This document shows, one piece after another, positions 31,150 to 41,569 of a DNA stretch of 64,000 nucleotides (position 1 is the first letter of the stretch; every line of letters begins with the position of its first letter). This DNA comes from Methyloligella halotolerans (GTDB lineage: Bacteria > Pseudomonadota > Alphaproteobacteria > Rhizobiales > Methyloligellaceae): contig NZ_MASI01000001.1 of assembly GCF_001708935.1 (NCBI RefSeq), positions 620,001-684,000 on the forward strand, given 5' to 3'. A program made the translations under genes and the position numbers. The notes beneath the pieces are model-generated. The model ran no database searches and was not told the origin of the DNA. It was given only the letters and a program-made list of their open reading frames with translations.

Positions 31150-32576
31150 ATGAACGCGCCGGTTCGAACCAGCAAGATGAGCTTCTCCAAATGGGGCAAG
31201 GCCGCAGCAACGGGTTTGCTGGCGGGGGCGCTCGTCGTTTCATCGGCGGTGAGCGATGCGGCTTCGGCTGCTGGGCTGATCCGGGATTCCGAAACCGAGA
31301 CGCTCATTCGCGACTACGCCAAGCCGATCTTCAACGCTGCGGGTCTCGGCTCCCAGGGCATCGACATCCATCTCGTCAACGACAGAGCCTTCAACGCCTT
31401 CGTCGTCGACGGCCACAACATGTTCATCCATGCCGGCACCATCATGATGGCCGATACGCCGAACCAGGTGATCGGCGTGATCGCCCATGAGAGCGGCCAC
31501 ATCACCGGCGGCCATCTGGCGCGGCTGCGGAGCCAGGTCTCCAAGGCCAAGTCCACGGCGCTGATGCTGCAGCTTCTGGGCCTCGCCGCCATGGCCGCGG
31601 GCGCCATGGCAGGTCAAGGCGATATCGGCCAGGCGGGCGCGGGCATCGCGTTCGGCGGGACCGAGGCGATGATGCGCTCGGTGCTGGCCTATCGTCAGGA
31701 CGAGGAATCCTCCGCCGACCAAGCTGCGGTGACGTTTCTCAACGCGACCCAGCAGTCCGGCAAGGGGATGGTCCAGTCCTTCGAATATCTGAACAGCAAG
31801 CTGCTCGGCGTGGAGGGCATCAATCCCTTCCTGCAGAGCCACCCCCTGCCCTCCCAGCGGCTCTCGCAGCTCCGGGCGTTGGTGACCTCCAGCCCTATTA
31901 CAACAAGAAGGATCCGCAGGAGCTGCAGTTCCGGCACGACCTAGTGCGGGCGAAGCTGATCGGCTTCATCGACAAGCCCGAGGTCGTGTTCAACAAATAT
32001 CCGAAATCGGATCGCAGCTTTCCGTCCTACTATGCGAGGGCCATCGCGACCTATCGCGACAAGGGCGTAGATGCCGCGATGCCGCTTTTGGATGCCCTGG
32101 TCCAGGCGCAGCCCAATTGGCCCTATTTCCATGAGATCCGCGGGCAGTTCCTGTTCGAAAGCGGGCGCGCTGCCCAAGCCATTCCGGATCTCGAAAAGGC
32201 CGTAGAACTCGCGCCAGAGGAGCCCCTGATCCGCGTCATGCTGGCTCAGGCGCTGCTTGGGGCTTCCGGGCCCCGCAATGTGGACGAGGCGATCAAGAAC
32301 CTGAAATTCGCCCTCGCCCGCGAGCGCTCCTCGGCGACGGCGTATCGCCAGCTCGCCATCGCCTATGGCCGTAAGGCGGAGCGTGTCCCGGCCCAGGCCC
32401 GCCGAGACTTTCTGGCGCGCGCCGACCTTGCCTCGGCAGAAGCGTATTTCTATGAAGGGCAGCTCGACCTCGCCAAGATGCAGGCGCGTCGGGCCAAGAC
32501 GGCCTTCATCGAAGGCACGCCCAGCTGGATCCAGGCCGACGATATCCTGGCCTTCCAACCCCCCAAAACCAACTAA
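31150..32576 (+). CDS. periplasmic M48 metalloprotease with C-terminal TPR region (BepA-like), apparent one-base deletion
   Basis: When joined, about 475 residues. A signal peptide (GLLAGALVVSSAVSDAASA) leads to an M48 domain with the zinc motif HESGH and the third ligand in EESSADQAA. The second half is helical repeat sequence (AQPNWPYFHEIRGQFLFESGR and following), typical of BepA/YfgC-type proteases, which act on outer-membrane assembly substrates. The break is in the C run 31893-31895: one more C turns SSPITTRR into SSPYYNKKDPQELQF, which continues into the second frame. A DsbA-like gene follows 29 bases later, so the two are probably cotranscribed. Confidence 0.88.
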
Positions 32577-32605
32577 GACGCCATTCGTCTTCTAGGAGAA
32601 TACAG

Positions 32606-33445
32606 ATGACCGCAAGAACAGGCCTCCTCGCAGCCCTCGTGGCCGCGATCGTGTCCGCCGCGGTGACGGCGGCCGGGCTCTTGATCTTCGCCCCCGGCCA
32701 TTCCGTTCAGTTCGCGGACGGCAGCACCGAGGCCGGTACGGCTTCGGGACTCGACATGAGCGACGAAGGGACCCGGACCCAGGTGATCGCCGTGGTGCGC
32801 GACTATCTGGTCAACAATCCCGAGATCCTGGTCGACATGTCCCAGGAGCTGGACGAGCGCCAGCAGAGCGCCCAGGCGGAGCAGCAGAAGAAGGGCATCG
32901 GCGACAACGCCGACAAGATCTTCCGTTCCAACTATTCCTATGTGGGCGGCAATCCGGACGGCGACGTCACGGTGGTCGAGTTCTTCGATTACAATTGCGG
33001 CTTCTGCAAGCGCGCCCTGCCCGATGTGGTCAAGCTGACCAAAGAGGACGACACGGTGCGCGTGGTGTTCAAGGAGCTGCCGATCTTCGGCCAGGACTCC
33101 GAGGATGCCGCCCGGGCCGCGCTCGCCGCCAAGGAGCAGGGCAAATATTTCGAGATGCACCAGCGGCTCTATAACGATCCGGGCAAGGCCAACAAGGGGA
33201 AGGCGATGGCCATCGCCAAGGATCTCGGGCTGGACATGGACAAGTTCGAAGAGGACATGAAGAGCGACAAGGTCAAGGCTGCGCTGGATGAGAACATGAA
33301 GATCGCCCAGGCGATCGGGCTCCAGGGCACGCCGCTCTATCTGGTCGGCGACGAGATGATCGCCGGCGCGCCGGACGATCTGTTCGAGCAGCTGGAATCG
33401 AATGTCGCGAAAATCCGCAAGAACGGGTGCACGACCACCTGCTAA
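32606..33445 (+). CDS. DsbA-family thiol:disulfide oxidoreductase
   Basis: A 279-residue exported thioredoxin-fold protein. An N-terminal hydrophobic segment (residues 6-29) acts as signal or anchor. A helical linker precedes the active site CGFC (131-134) in EFFDYNCGFCKRA, and the cis-Pro loop is LQGTPLYLVG. The protein ends GCTTTC, adding two further cysteines (275, 279). This is the Com1/DsbA-like group that oxidises or isomerises periplasmic thiols. It has an AGGAG ribosome site and follows the M48 protease gene closely. A paralogue at 48699-49343 shares its layout and C-terminal motif. Confidence 0.9.
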   Translation: MTARTGLLAALVAAIVSAAVTAAGLLIFAPGHSVQFADGSTEAGTASGLDMSDEGTRTQVIAVVRDYLVNNPEILVDMSQELDERQQSAQAEQQKKGIGDNADKIFRSNYSYVGGNPDGDVTVVEFFDYNCGFCKRALPDVVKLTKEDDTVRVVFKELPIFGQDSEDAARAALAAKEQGKYFEMHQRLYNDPGKANKGKAMAIAKDLGLDMDKFEEDMKSDKVKAALDENMKIAQAIGLQGTPLYLVGDEMIAGAPDDLFEQLESNVAKIRKNGCTTTC

Positions 33446-33490
33446 TCGCGGCACGTTCTACGAAGTCTTTACAGCTTGCGGTATTTTCTG

Positions 33491-33519
33491 GGGGCGTCGG
33501 ACCGAAACGGTCTGGCGCC
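33491..33519 (+). terminator. possible hairpin terminator after the DsbA-like gene
   Basis: GGCGTCGGACCG (33493-33504) can pair with CGGTCTGGCGCC (33508-33519) with wobble or mismatch positions around AAA. Only a weak pyrimidine tract follows, so termination strength is uncertain. Confidence 0.35.
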
Positions 33520-33663
33520 TCTCGCTTTGCGGCCTTAGAAGAAATTTGCTAAAGAGCGGCGGCCTATTCTGCCCGCCGCGCCGGCCTGGGCAGTCTTCAT
33601 GCTGCCCAGATGGCGGCGGATTTTCTTGCGTTACTGTCTCAATTGCCAGGTGTTTCCTCGCCC

Positions 33664-34116
33664 ATGGCCAAGCCGATCTTCATCCTCAACGGCCCAAACC
33701 TCAACTTGCTGGGCAAGCGTGAGCCGGAGATCTATGGCCACGAGACGCTGGACGATCTCAAGGCGGTTTGCGAATCCCGTGCAAAGGATTGCGGGCTGGC
33801 GGTGGATTTTCGTCAGAGCAACCATGAGGGGGATCTGATCACCTGGATCCAGGAGGCGCGCGAAAACGCGAGCGGGCTTATTGTCAACGCGGGCGCCCTC
33901 ACGCATACATCTGTGGGCTTGCTGGACGCGCTGCTAGCCGTTCCCGTGCCGAGCTTGGAGGTTCATCTCTCCAATGTCTTTGCCCGGGAGTCGTTTCGGC
34001 AGCATTCTTATATCTCCAAAGGGGTGAAGGGCGTGATTTGCGGGCTTGGGCCGAAAGGCTACGAGCTGGCGATCGAGGCCCTTGCCGCAATGATCGGTCA
34101 AGGCGGGAAAAAGTAA
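33664..34116 (+). CDS. aroQ: type II 3-dehydroquinate dehydratase
   Basis: A 150-residue cytoplasmic enzyme of the shikimate pathway that converts 3-dehydroquinate to 3-dehydroshikimate. [20 protein letters not shown] contains the active-site Tyr24. QSNHEGDLI and [11 protein letters not shown]-like sequence ([11 protein letters not shown]) follow, and the catalytic His101 is in LEVHLSN. An in-frame extension to 33610 is not needed. The stop overlaps the accB start as TAATG, and the aroQ-accB-accC order is common in alphaproteobacteria. Confidence 0.95.
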   Translation: MAKPIFILNGPNLNLLGKREPEIYGHETLDDLKAVCESRAKDCGLAVDFRQSNHEGDLITWIQEARENASGLIVNAGALTHTSVGLLDALLAVPVPSLEVHLSNVFARESFRQHSYISKGVKGVICGLGPKGYELAIEALAAMIGQGGKK

Positions 34117-34610
34117 TGGCGGACGAAAAGAAAACGCCCGACGCAAAGAAGACGGGCGCCTTCGATAAGGCCTTTATCCAGGAGCTTGCCGAGCTCCTGA
34201 CGGAAACCGAGCTTACCGAGATCGAGATCGAGCACGACGGGCAGCGCGTCCGCGTTGCCAGGAACCAGACCATCGTCGCCGGCAATTTCGGCGGACCTGT
34301 CGTGGGCGGAGACGCCGGGGCGTCGAAGGGTTCGGACAAATCTTCCAAGGCGGAAAGCGCCGGACCGCATCCGGGCACGGTGACCTCGCCCATGGTGGGC
34401 ACCGCCTACCGATCGCCCGAGCCGGGCGCACCAGCCTTCGTGGAGGTCGGCACCCGGGTCACCGCCGGCCAGACCATCATGATCATCGAGGCGATGAAGA
34501 CGATGAACCATATCCCTGCCCCTCACGCGGGGACGGTCATCTCGATCCTCGTGGAGGACGGCCACCCGGTCGAGTATGGCGAGCCGATCGTCGTCATCGA
34601 AACGAACTAG
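34116..34610 (+). CDS. accB: biotin carboxyl carrier protein of acetyl-CoA carboxylase
   Basis: A 164-residue BCCP that carries biotin between the carboxylase and transferase parts of acetyl-CoA carboxylase, the first step of fatty acid synthesis. An N-terminal helical segment is followed by a flexible Gly/Ser/Lys linker (55-85) and the biotinyl domain from about 88. Biotin attaches at Lys128 in EAMKTM. The start overlaps the aroQ stop by one base, which suggests coupled translation. accC follows after nine bases. Confidence 0.95.
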   Translation: MADEKKTPDAKKTGAFDKAFIQELAELLTETELTEIEIEHDGQRVRVARNQTIVAGNFGGPVVGGDAGASKGSDKSSKAESAGPHPGTVTSPMVGTAYRSPEPGAPAFVEVGTRVTAGQTIMIIEAMKTMNHIPAPHAGTVISILVEDGHPVEYGEPIVVIETN

Positions 34611-34619
34611 CGGCCACCG

Positions 34620-35963
34620 ATGTTCGACAAGATCCTGATTGCCAACCGGGGGGAGATCGCCCTCCGCATCGAGCGGGCCTGCAAAGAGCTCGGCATCGCC
34701 ACGGTGGCCGTGCATTCCACCGCGGATGCCGACGCCATGCATGTGAGGCTCGCCGACGAGAGCGTCTGCATCGGCGGCGCCGCGGCCAAGGACAGCTATC
34801 TCAACATTCCGCAGATCGTCTCGGCCTGCGAGATCACCAACGCGGATGCGGTGCATCCCGGCTATGGCTTCCTGGCTGAGAATGCGCGCTTCGCGGAAAT
34901 CCTGGAAGAGCATGAGATCAACTTCATCGGTCCGAGCTCGGAGCATATCTCGCTCATGGGCAACAAGATCGAGGCGAAGGAGACGGCCCAGAAGCTCGGC
35001 ATCCCGGTGGTACCCGGCTCCGATGGACCGGTCTCGGACTATTCGGAGGCAAAGCGGCTCGCTAAGGACATCGGCTATCCGGTGCTGATCAAGGCGGCCT
35101 CGGGCGGCGGCGGACGCGGCATGAAGGTCGCCATGTTCGAAAGCGAGCTGGAGCTGGCGCTGGCCACGGCGCGCACGGAAGCCCAGGCGAGCTTCGGCGA
35201 CGCGACGGTCTATATCGAGAAATATCTCGGTAAGCCCCGCCATATCGAGGTGCAGGTGCTGGCCGACGGCAGGGGCAACGCGATCCATCTCGGCGAACGC
35301 GACTGCTCGCTCCAACGGCGGCATCAGAAGATCTGGGAAGAGGCGCTGTCGCCCGCGCTCAACGAAGAGCAGCGCCAGGAGATCGGCGAGACCGTGGCCG
35401 ACGCCATGCGCAAGCTGAAATACAAGGGCGTGGGCACGGTCGAGTTCCTGTACGAGAACGGCGAGTTCTACTTCATCGAGATGAACACGCGTCTCCAGGT
35501 GGAGCACACCATCACGGAGATGATCACCGGCATCGATCTGGTGATCGAGCAGATCCGGGTCGCCGCCGGAGCGCCGCTGACCATCCGCCAGGAAGACGTC
35601 ACCTTCAACGGCCACGCCATCGAGTGCCGCATCAACGCGGAGAATGCGCGAACCTTCCGCCCCTCCCCCGGCACCATCACCCATTTCCACCCGCCGGGCG
35701 GGCTTGGCGTCCGTGTCGATTCCGGCGCCTATGCCGGCTATACGATCCCGCCCTACTACGACAGCATGATCGGCAAGCTGATCGTGCACGCCCGCAACCG
35801 CAACGAATGCCTGATGCGTTTGAAGCGAGCCCTAGGCGAATTCGTGGTCGACGGTATCGACACGACGATACCGCTCTTTAACGCGCTTCTCGCAGAACCC
35901 GCTATCGCCGATGGAATGTATGATATTCATTGGCTAGAGGAATATCTGGCTCAAGATTCGTAG
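34620..35963 (+). CDS. accC: biotin carboxylase subunit of acetyl-CoA carboxylase
   Basis: A 447-residue ATP-grasp enzyme that carboxylates biotin on AccB. The N-terminus [16 protein letters not shown] is characteristic. [13 protein letters not shown] is the glycine-rich ATP loop, and the active-site region includes [28 protein letters not shown] and [11 protein letters not shown]. Length matches AccC rather than multi-domain carboxylases. It is cotranscribed with accB and probably with aat, which starts 23 bases downstream. Confidence 0.96.
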   Translation: MFDKILIANRGEIALRIERACKELGIATVAVHSTADADAMHVRLADESVCIGGAAAKDSYLNIPQIVSACEITNADAVHPGYGFLAENARFAEILEEHEINFIGPSSEHISLMGNKIEAKETAQKLGIPVVPGSDGPVSDYSEAKRLAKDIGYPVLIKAASGGGGRGMKVAMFESELELALATARTEAQASFGDATVYIEKYLGKPRHIEVQVLADGRGNAIHLGERDCSLQRRHQKIWEEALSPALNEEQRQEIGETVADAMRKLKYKGVGTVEFLYENGEFYFIEMNTRLQVEHTITEMITGIDLVIEQIRVAAGAPLTIRQEDVTFNGHAIECRINAENARTFRPSPGTITHFHPPGGLGVRVDSGAYAGYTIPPYYDSMIGKLIVHARNRNECLMRLKRALGEFVVDGIDTTIPLFNALLAEPAIADGMYDIHWLEEYLAQDS

Positions 35964-35986
35964 GTCTCGAGCTGGTGGAGAGGCGG

Positions 35987-36682
35987 ATGGCCACGCTCGA
36001 CGACATCATGATCGAGATCACGCCGCAGGTCCTTCTCAAGGCCTATGCGTGCGGGATCTTCCCTATGGCGGAGAGCGCGCGGGACAACGCGCTGTACTGG
36101 ATCGAGCCCGAGCATCGGGGCATCCTGCCGCTCGACAACGTGCATGTGCCGCGCAGCCTGGCGCGGACGATCCGGCGCGGCGATTTCGAGATCAAGGTCG
36201 ACAACGATTTCGCGGCAGTCATCGAGGGCTGTGCGGCGCCCCGCCCCGGACGCCGCAGCACCTGGATCAATCAGCGCATCCGCAATCTCTATGCCGACCT
36301 ATTCGATCTCGGCCACTGCCACACCATCGAGGTCTGGCGCGACGATAGGCTGATCGGCGGGCTGTACGGGGTCCATCTCGGCCGGGCCTTCTTCGGCGAA
36401 AGCATGTTCAGCTTGGTGCGCGACGCCAGCAAGATCGCCCTAGTCTATCTCGTGGCGCGGCTGATTTACGGCGGCTTCACCCTGCTCGACACGCAGTTCG
36501 TAACGGACCATCTGGCGCGTTTCGGCACCGTGGAGGTGGACCGGGAGGACTTTCAGGGATTATTGGAGGACGCGCTGTCCGACGGCGAAGGTCAGTTCTC
36601 TTCGCTTCCCGGCGACATGTCGTCTTCCGGCATCTTGCAGTTAGTCAGCCAGACATCGAAGACCGGATGCTCCACGGCATGA
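35987..36682 (+). CDS. aat: leucyl/phenylalanyl-tRNA-protein transferase
   Basis: A 231-residue enzyme that adds Leu or Phe to proteins with N-terminal Arg or Lys, marking them for ClpAP degradation. Motifs: [12 protein letters not shown] near the N-terminus, [39 protein letters not shown] and [14 protein letters not shown] at 35987 follows a GGAGAGG ribosome site; a longer in-frame start at 35930 overlaps accC and is less likely. The last 91 bases overlap the convergent DUF2155 gene, and both C-termini look like genuine family sequence. Confidence 0.93.
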   Translation: MATLDDIMIEITPQVLLKAYACGIFPMAESARDNALYWIEPEHRGILPLDNVHVPRSLARTIRRGDFEIKVDNDFAAVIEGCAAPRPGRRSTWINQRIRNLYADLFDLGHCHTIEVWRDDRLIGGLYGVHLGRAFFGESMFSLVRDASKIALVYLVARLIYGGFTLLDTQFVTDHLARFGTVEVDREDFQGLLEDALSDGEGQFSSLPGDMSSSGILQLVSQTSKTGCSTA

Positions 36683-37065
36683 AGCCCCGGACTTTCGGCG
36701 AACATCCAGCCGGTGAAGATGCGGCTGGTCTCGCCGGAGAGCTTGGTCTCGTCCACCTCGACAAATGCGGCCGTCTTCGGCTGCTCGGTCGGCGGGCGCG
36801 TGTGGCAGACGCGCGGCGTCACCCGTAGGGCTCCGAACTTCACCGTGTCGTTGATGGGGATCTCGAGATGGGAGATCCGGCCCGTCACCTTATCCAGCGC
36901 GGCGAAGACGGCGATCTTGTTCTCGATCACGTCGGCCCGCGCGGCCGCTCCCGACACCAGCAGCATTGCCAGCGCCGTCAGCAAGACCGCGGTCATGTGG
37001 CAGGAGGTTGCGGCGATTCGTGCAAGCTGGATCATGAAATGGCACTTATACGGACGGGAGCGCAT
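36592..37065 (-). CDS. DUF2155 exported protein
   Basis: A protein of unknown function with an N-terminal export signal ([23 protein letters not shown]) and the DUF2155 core: [34 protein letters not shown] followed by AFVEVDE and [22 protein letters not shown]. Two conserved cysteines lie in VCHTRPPT and WLTNCK. ATG at 37065 has a GGGGAAG ribosome site; ATG at 37035 is an alternative giving a shorter signal. Orthologues commonly sit near aat and the NDUFA12-like gene in alphaproteobacteria. The 3' end overlaps aat. Confidence 0.85.
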   Translation of the reverse strand: MRSRPYKCHFMIQLARIAATSCHMTAVLLTALAMLLVSGAAARADVIENKIAVFAALDKVTGRISHLEIPINDTVKFGALRVTPRVCHTRPPTEQPKTAAFVEVDETKLSGETSRIFTGWMFAESPGLHAVEHPVFDVWLTNCKMPEDDMSPGSEEN

Positions 37066-37129
37066 CCGTCCACTTCCCCGACACGTTCCGCTTTCGAATG
37101 ATGGATGAAAGTGACGGGGCCGTGGCGGA

Positions 37130-37513
37130 CTATTCGGGTTGCCAAGGTTCGTAGGCGCGGGTCGGCGGCCCCTCCTCCCCGACGGGCCGCAAGGTGCTGC
37201 CGGGTGGCCGATAGGCGGCCGGCGTTCCGGTGAGGTTGGGCTGGGGCGGCATCTGCCAGGGCCTGGCTTCGTAGGTTTCATCCGTCGGCGGCACATCGAC
37301 GGTGTGGTGCAGCCAGCCGTGCCAGGCCGGCGTGACGCTGCTCGCATCGGCCACCTTGTCGTAGATCACCCAGCGGCGGGCGCCGGTCTTGTCCTCGTAA
37401 TAGGTGTTGCCGAAGCTGTCGGTGCCCACCTCGTTGCCGAAGCGCCAGGTGAAGAGCCGCGTGCCTATGGTGTTGCCGGTCCACCACGCAAAGAGCTCTT
37501 TGAAGAAAGCCAT
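37130..37513 (-). CDS. NDUFA12-family NADH:ubiquinone oxidoreductase accessory subunit
   Basis: A 127-residue homologue of the mitochondrial complex I accessory subunit NDUFA12 (17.2 kDa). Such accessory subunits occur in alphaproteobacterial complex I. The N-terminus has FFAWWTG-like sequence (LFAWWTGNTIGTRLFTW) and the conserved core GNEVGTDSFGNTYYEDK, RRWVIYD and PAWHGWLHHTVDVPPT. The Pro-rich C-terminus is variable in the family. It is followed on the same strand by DUF2155 after 64 bases, as in many relatives. The main nuo operon is not in the window. Confidence 0.92.
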   Translation of the reverse strand: MAFFKELFAWWTGNTIGTRLFTWRFGNEVGTDSFGNTYYEDKTGARRWVIYDKVADASSVTPAWHGWLHHTVDVPPTDETYEARPWQMPPQPNLTGTPAAYRPPGSTLRPVGEEGPPTRAYEPWQPE

Positions 37514-37826
37514 CGAATTCGTTGTCTCGTCCGGAGGGGTGATTTGTCCTGACGGACTATGGCGTCAAAGGCGAAATGCGTCCAGTGGCAGGCTGTCTCG
37601 GCCAAGGCCTTCATGTGAGCCAAAAACACCGCGCGGGACTCGCGGCCGGGGGGCAGAATCACCATATAGTTGTGACCGGATACGCTGCCCAACGCCGCAG
37701 CTAATCCACAGTTGTTGTGGATTGTTAACTGTCTCATACTACATCTAGGGTTCCGCTTGCTACGGCGCCCGAATCGACAGAGCTTGGGCGGCTCGACTGA
37801 CGCTACATACATCCGGGGGAGAAGAG
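37514..37826. other. divergent region between NDUFA12 and nrdJ
   Basis: These 313 bases lack a recognisable gene. A minus-strand frame across 37465-37812 has no family resemblance. A TGTGG/CCACA palindrome lies at 37706-37720 and an NrdR-like sequence at 37736-37751. I found no cobalamin riboswitch reading toward nrdJ. Confidence 0.4.
37736..37751 (+). promoter_or_regulatory. NrdR-box-like sequence upstream of nrdJ
   Basis: The core CTACATCTAG resembles the ribonucleotide-reductase operator bound by NrdR (form C-W-A-Y-A-T-N-T-W-G). It lies 76 bases before the nrdJ start. NrdR boxes usually come in pairs about 31 bases apart; the upstream palindrome at 37706 is at the right distance but a poor match. 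Confidence 0.3.
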
Positions 37827-40800
37827 ATGCGGATCGAAAGACATTTTACCGAGGCCGGCCGTTCGCCATACGACGCTATCCAGTTCAGGGATAGCGCGAG
37901 CGAGATCCGCAATCCGGACGGCTCCCTGGTGTTCTCCCTGGAGAAGTTTGGCGTACCGGCTCACTGGAGCCAGGTCGCAGCCGATATCCTGGCGCAGAAA
38001 TACTTCCGCAAGGCCGGTGTCGCGGCGCGTCTGAAGCGCGTGGAGGAGAACGACGTCCCGTCCTGGCTGTGGCGGTCGGTTCCCGACGAGGACGCCCTCG
38101 CCTCGCTTCCCGAAGATGAGCGCTACGGCTCGGAGACGGATGCCCGTCAGGTGTTCGACCGTCTGGCCGGCACCTGGACCTATTGGGGCTGGAAGGGCGG
38201 CTACTTCTCTTCGGAGGAGGACGCTCAGGCGTTCTTCGACGAGCACCGCTACATGCTCGCCATGCAGATGGGCGCGCCGAACAGCCCGCAGTGGTTCAAC
38301 ACCGGCCTTCACTGGGCCTACGGCATCGACGGTCCCGCCCAGGGTCACTTCTACGTCGACTACCGCACCGGCGAACTGAAGGAATCCGAATCGGCCTACG
38401 AGCATCCCCAGCCCCATGCCTGCTTCATCCAGTCCGTCGAGGACGATCTGGTGAACGAGAGCGGCATCATGGATCTGTGGGTGCGCGAGGCGCGGCTGTT
38501 CAAATACGGCTCCGGCACCGGCTCCAACTTCTCGGCGCTCCGCGGCGAGAATGAGCCGCTGTCGGGCGGCGGCAAGTCTTCCGGCCTGATGAGCTTCCTG
38601 AAGATCGGCGATCGCGCGGCCGGGGCCATCAAGTCCGGCGGCACGACGCGCCGTGCGGCCAAGATGGTGGTGGTCGATATCGACCACCCGGACGTCGAGG
38701 ACTTCATCAAGTGGAAGGTCACCGAGGAGCAGAAGGTGGCCGCGCTGGTGACCGGCTCGAAAGTTCTTTCGGAGCGGCTCAACGCGATCCTCAAGGCCTG
38801 CGTGAACTGCGAGGCCGACGGCGACCAGTGCTTCGATCCGAAGCATAACCCGGCGCTGAAGCGCGAGGTGAAGGCCGCGCGCAAGCTGAAGGTACCGGAC
38901 AACTATATCCGCCGGGTGATCGAGTTCGCCCGCCAGGGCTACACCTCGATCGAGTTCCAGACCTACGACACGGATTGGGACTCGGAAGCCTATCGCACGG
39001 TCTCCGGTCAGAACTCGAACAACTCGGTGCGCGTCACCGACGAATTCCTGAACGCGGTCGAGGCGGACGGCGACTGGAATCTGATCCGGCGCAAGGACGG
39101 TGCGGTCGCACGGACCGTCAAGGCGAAGGAGCTGTGGGAAGAGATCGGCGAAGCGGCCTGGTCCTGCGCCGACCCGGGCATCCAGTTCCACTCGACCATC
39201 AACGACTGGCACACCTGCCCGGCGGCAGGCGAGATCCGCGCGTCGAACCCGTGCTCGGAATACATGTTCCTGGACGACACGGCCTGCAATCTCGCCTCGT
39301 TGAACCTGATGATGTTCCGCAACGCGGACGGCAGCTTCAATATCGAGTCCTACCGCCACGCCATCCGGCTGTGGACGGTGGTGCTCGAGATCGCCGTGAC
39401 CATGGCGCAGTTCCCGTCCCGCCGGATCGCGCAGCTCTCCTACGAGTACCGCACGCTGGGGCTGGGCTACGCCAATATCGGCGGGCTGCTGATGGCCTCG
39501 GGCGTCCCCTACGACTCCCAGGAAGGCCGCGCGCTTTGCGGCGCGCTCACCGCCATCATGACCGGCACGGCCTACGCGACGAGCGCGGAGATGGCGAAGG
39601 AGCTCGGCGCTTTCCCCGATTACGACGCAAACCGCGACTCCATGCTGCGGGTGATGCGCAACCATGCCCGCGCGGCACGGGGCGATTACGACGGCTATGA
39701 AGGGCTGACGACGCGGCCGGTACCGCTCGATCACACGAGCTGCCCGCAGCCTGCGCTGATGGAGGAAGCAGTACGGGCTTGGGAGGCCGCCGTGGCCCTC
39801 GGCGAGGCCTACGGCTATCGCAATGCGCAGGCCACGGTGATCGCGCCCACCGGTACGATCGGCCTGGTGATGGATTGCGACACCACCGGCATCGAGCCCG
39901 ATTTCGCTCTGGTGAAGTTCAAGAAGCTGGCCGGTGGCGGCTACTTCAAGATCATCAACCGGATGGTGCCGGAAGCTCTCCGCGTCCTCGGCTACGAAGA
40001 GACCGCGCGCAAGGAGATCATCGACTACGTGGTCGGCTACGGCACCCTGAAGGGCGCGCCGCACATCAACCACGAGACGCTGGCCGCCAAGGGCTTCACG
40101 GAAGAGAAGATCGAGATCGTCGAGAAAGCCGTGGCGACGGCGTTCGACATCAAGTTCGTATTCAACAAGTGGACGCTCGGCGAAGAGTTCTGCACCGAGA
40201 CCCTCGGTCTGGAGGCGGAACGCCTGAGCGCGCCGGACTTCGACCTGCTCTCCGAGATCGGCTTCACGCGTAAAGAGATCGAAGCGGCGAACGAATATGT
40301 CTGCGGGGCGATGACCCTGGAGGGCGCGCCGGGCCTCAAGGACGAGCATCTGCCGGTCTTCGATTGCGCTAGCCCGTGCGGCCGCAAGGGCAAGCGCTAC
40401 CTGTCTGCGGAGAGCCATATCCGCATGATGGCGGCGGCTCAGCCCTTCATCTCGGGTGCGATCTCTAAGACCATCAACATGCCGAACGACTCCAGCGTGG
40501 CGGACTGCAAGGAGGCCTACATGCTCTCCTGGCGGCTGGCCCTGAAGGCCAACGCGCTCTATCGCGACGGCTCGAAGCTGTCCCAGCCGCTGAACGCGCA
40601 GCTCCTCGCCGATGACGAGGACGAGCAGGAGGAGGCGATCCAGGAGATGGCCGCCGATCAGCCGGGCGCCCAGCGGGCGAACGCCGTGGCCGAGCGCGTG
40701 ATCGAGCGCATCGTGGAGCGTGCGCGCGTTCGTGCGGATCGCGAGCGTCTGCCTCACCGCCGGAAGGGCTACACTCAGAAAGCCGTCGTCGGCGGTCATA

Positions 40801-41534
40801 AGGTCTACTTAAGAACTGGCGAGTACACCGATGGACGTTTGGGTGAGATCTTCATCGACATGCACAAGGAGGGCGCTGCCTTCCGCTCACTCATGAACAA
40901 CTTTGCGATCGCGGTATCGGTTGGCTTGCAGTATGGCGTGCCGTTGGAAGAGTTCGTCGATGCTTTTACCTTCACGCGCTTTGAGCCGGCGGGCCTCGTT
41001 CGCGGAAATGAAGCGATCAAGAATGCCACTTCGATTCTTGATTACTTGTTCAGAGAGCTTGCGGTCTCTTATCTGGGCCGCTACGAGTTGGCACATGTCG
41101 ATCCTACTGAGATCGGCAGCACGACGCTGGGTTCGAGTGACGAGGACGGCGACGCGCAGACGACTGAAGCTCTCGTCTCACCAGGCTTCACACGCGGACG
41201 TCTTAGTGAGTTCCGACGTGGAAGCCGACTCCAAGCAAAAGGGCGACCTGCCCATGCACTCAGGAGCGACACTGAAGAAGAGGCCGACGCCCAGGTCACT
41301 GGCGCCGCAACCTCGCCCGCATCCGACACATCATCTTCGACGCCCGATTCCGACTACGTGGCAAGAGCGGTCGAAGCTCTCGCCGAGCAACGTGGCGAGA
41401 CGGACCTTATCGCCGAAGCGCGCGTTAAGGGCTATGAAGGTGAAGCGTGTTCTGAATGCGGGAACTTCACACTCGTCCGCAATGGCACCTGTCTCAAATG
41501 CGATACCTGTGGCGGAACGAGTGGCTGTTCGTAG
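37827..41534 (+). CDS. nrdJ: adenosylcobalamin-dependent (class II) ribonucleotide reductase
   Basis: A 1,235-residue class II reductase that makes deoxyribonucleotides aerobically or anaerobically using vitamin B12. The N-terminal region ([39 protein letters not shown]) and core ([55 protein letters not shown]) match long NrdJ. The C-terminus ends in paired CxxC motifs (CSECG, CDTCG) expected to relay electrons. The ribosome site GGGGGAGAAGAG is strong. From about 40770 codon use shifts toward A/T third positions relative to the rest of the gene. An H1-like gene follows 35 bases later. Confidence 0.94.
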   Translation: MRIERHFTEAGRSPYDAIQFRDSASEIRNPDGSLVFSLEKFGVPAHWSQVAADILAQKYFRKAGVAARLKRVEENDVPSWLWRSVPDEDALASLPEDERYGSETDARQVFDRLAGTWTYWGWKGGYFSSEEDAQAFFDEHRYMLAMQMGAPNSPQWFNTGLHWAYGIDGPAQGHFYVDYRTGELKESESAYEHPQPHACFIQSVEDDLVNESGIMDLWVREARLFKYGSGTGSNFSALRGENEPLSGGGKSSGLMSFLKIGDRAAGAIKSGGTTRRAAKMVVVDIDHPDVEDFIKWKVTEEQKVAALVTGSKVLSERLNAILKACVNCEADGDQCFDPKHNPALKREVKAARKLKVPDNYIRRVIEFARQGYTSIEFQTYDTDWDSEAYRTVSGQNSNNSVRVTDEFLNAVEADGDWNLIRRKDGAVARTVKAKELWEEIGEAAWSCADPGIQFHSTINDWHTCPAAGEIRASNPCSEYMFLDDTACNLASLNLMMFRNADGSFNIESYRHAIRLWTVVLEIAVTMAQFPSRRIAQLSYEYRTLGLGYANIGGLLMASGVPYDSQEGRALCGALTAIMTGTAYATSAEMAKELGAFPDYDANRDSMLRVMRNHARAARGDYDGYEGLTTRPVPLDHTSCPQPALMEEAVRAWEAAVALGEAYGYRNAQATVIAPTGTIGLVMDCDTTGIEPDFALVKFKKLAGGGYFKIINRMVPEALRVLGYEETARKEIIDYVVGYGTLKGAPHINHETLAAKGFTEEKIEIVEKAVATAFDIKFVFNKWTLGEEFCTETLGLEAERLSAPDFDLLSEIGFTRKEIEAANEYVCGAMTLEGAPGLKDEHLPVFDCASPCGRKGKRYLSAESHIRMMAAAQPFISGAISKTINMPNDSSVADCKEAYMLSWRLALKANALYRDGSKLSQPLNAQLLADDEDEQEEAIQEMAADQPGAQRANAVAERVIERIVERARVRADRERLPHRRKGYTQKAVVGGHKVYLRTGEYTDGRLGEIFIDMHKEGAAFRSLMNNFAIAVSVGLQYGVPLEEFVDAFTFTRFEPAGLVRGNEAIKNATSILDYLFRELAVSYLGRYELAHVDPTEIGSTTLGSSDEDGDAQTTEALVSPGFTRGRLSEFRRGSRLQAKGRPAHALRSDTEEEADAQVTGAATSPASDTSSSTPDSDYVARAVEALAEQRGETDLIAEARVKGYEGEACSECGNFTLVRNGTCLKCDTCGGTSGCS

Positions 41535-41569
41535 ACTCAGTCAGAGACCTCGATAGGAGGGCCCACTCG

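Noticed and set aside
37514-37826. Cobalamin riboswitch before nrdJ
   Set aside because: A GCCACTG-like word is present only on the minus strand and reads away from nrdJ. The remaining conserved B12-box words are absent.
37803-40799. A 998-codon minus-strand frame opposite nrdJ
   Set aside because: It lies wholly within nrdJ on the other strand and reflects high GC codon structure. It has no family resemblance and no ribosome site.
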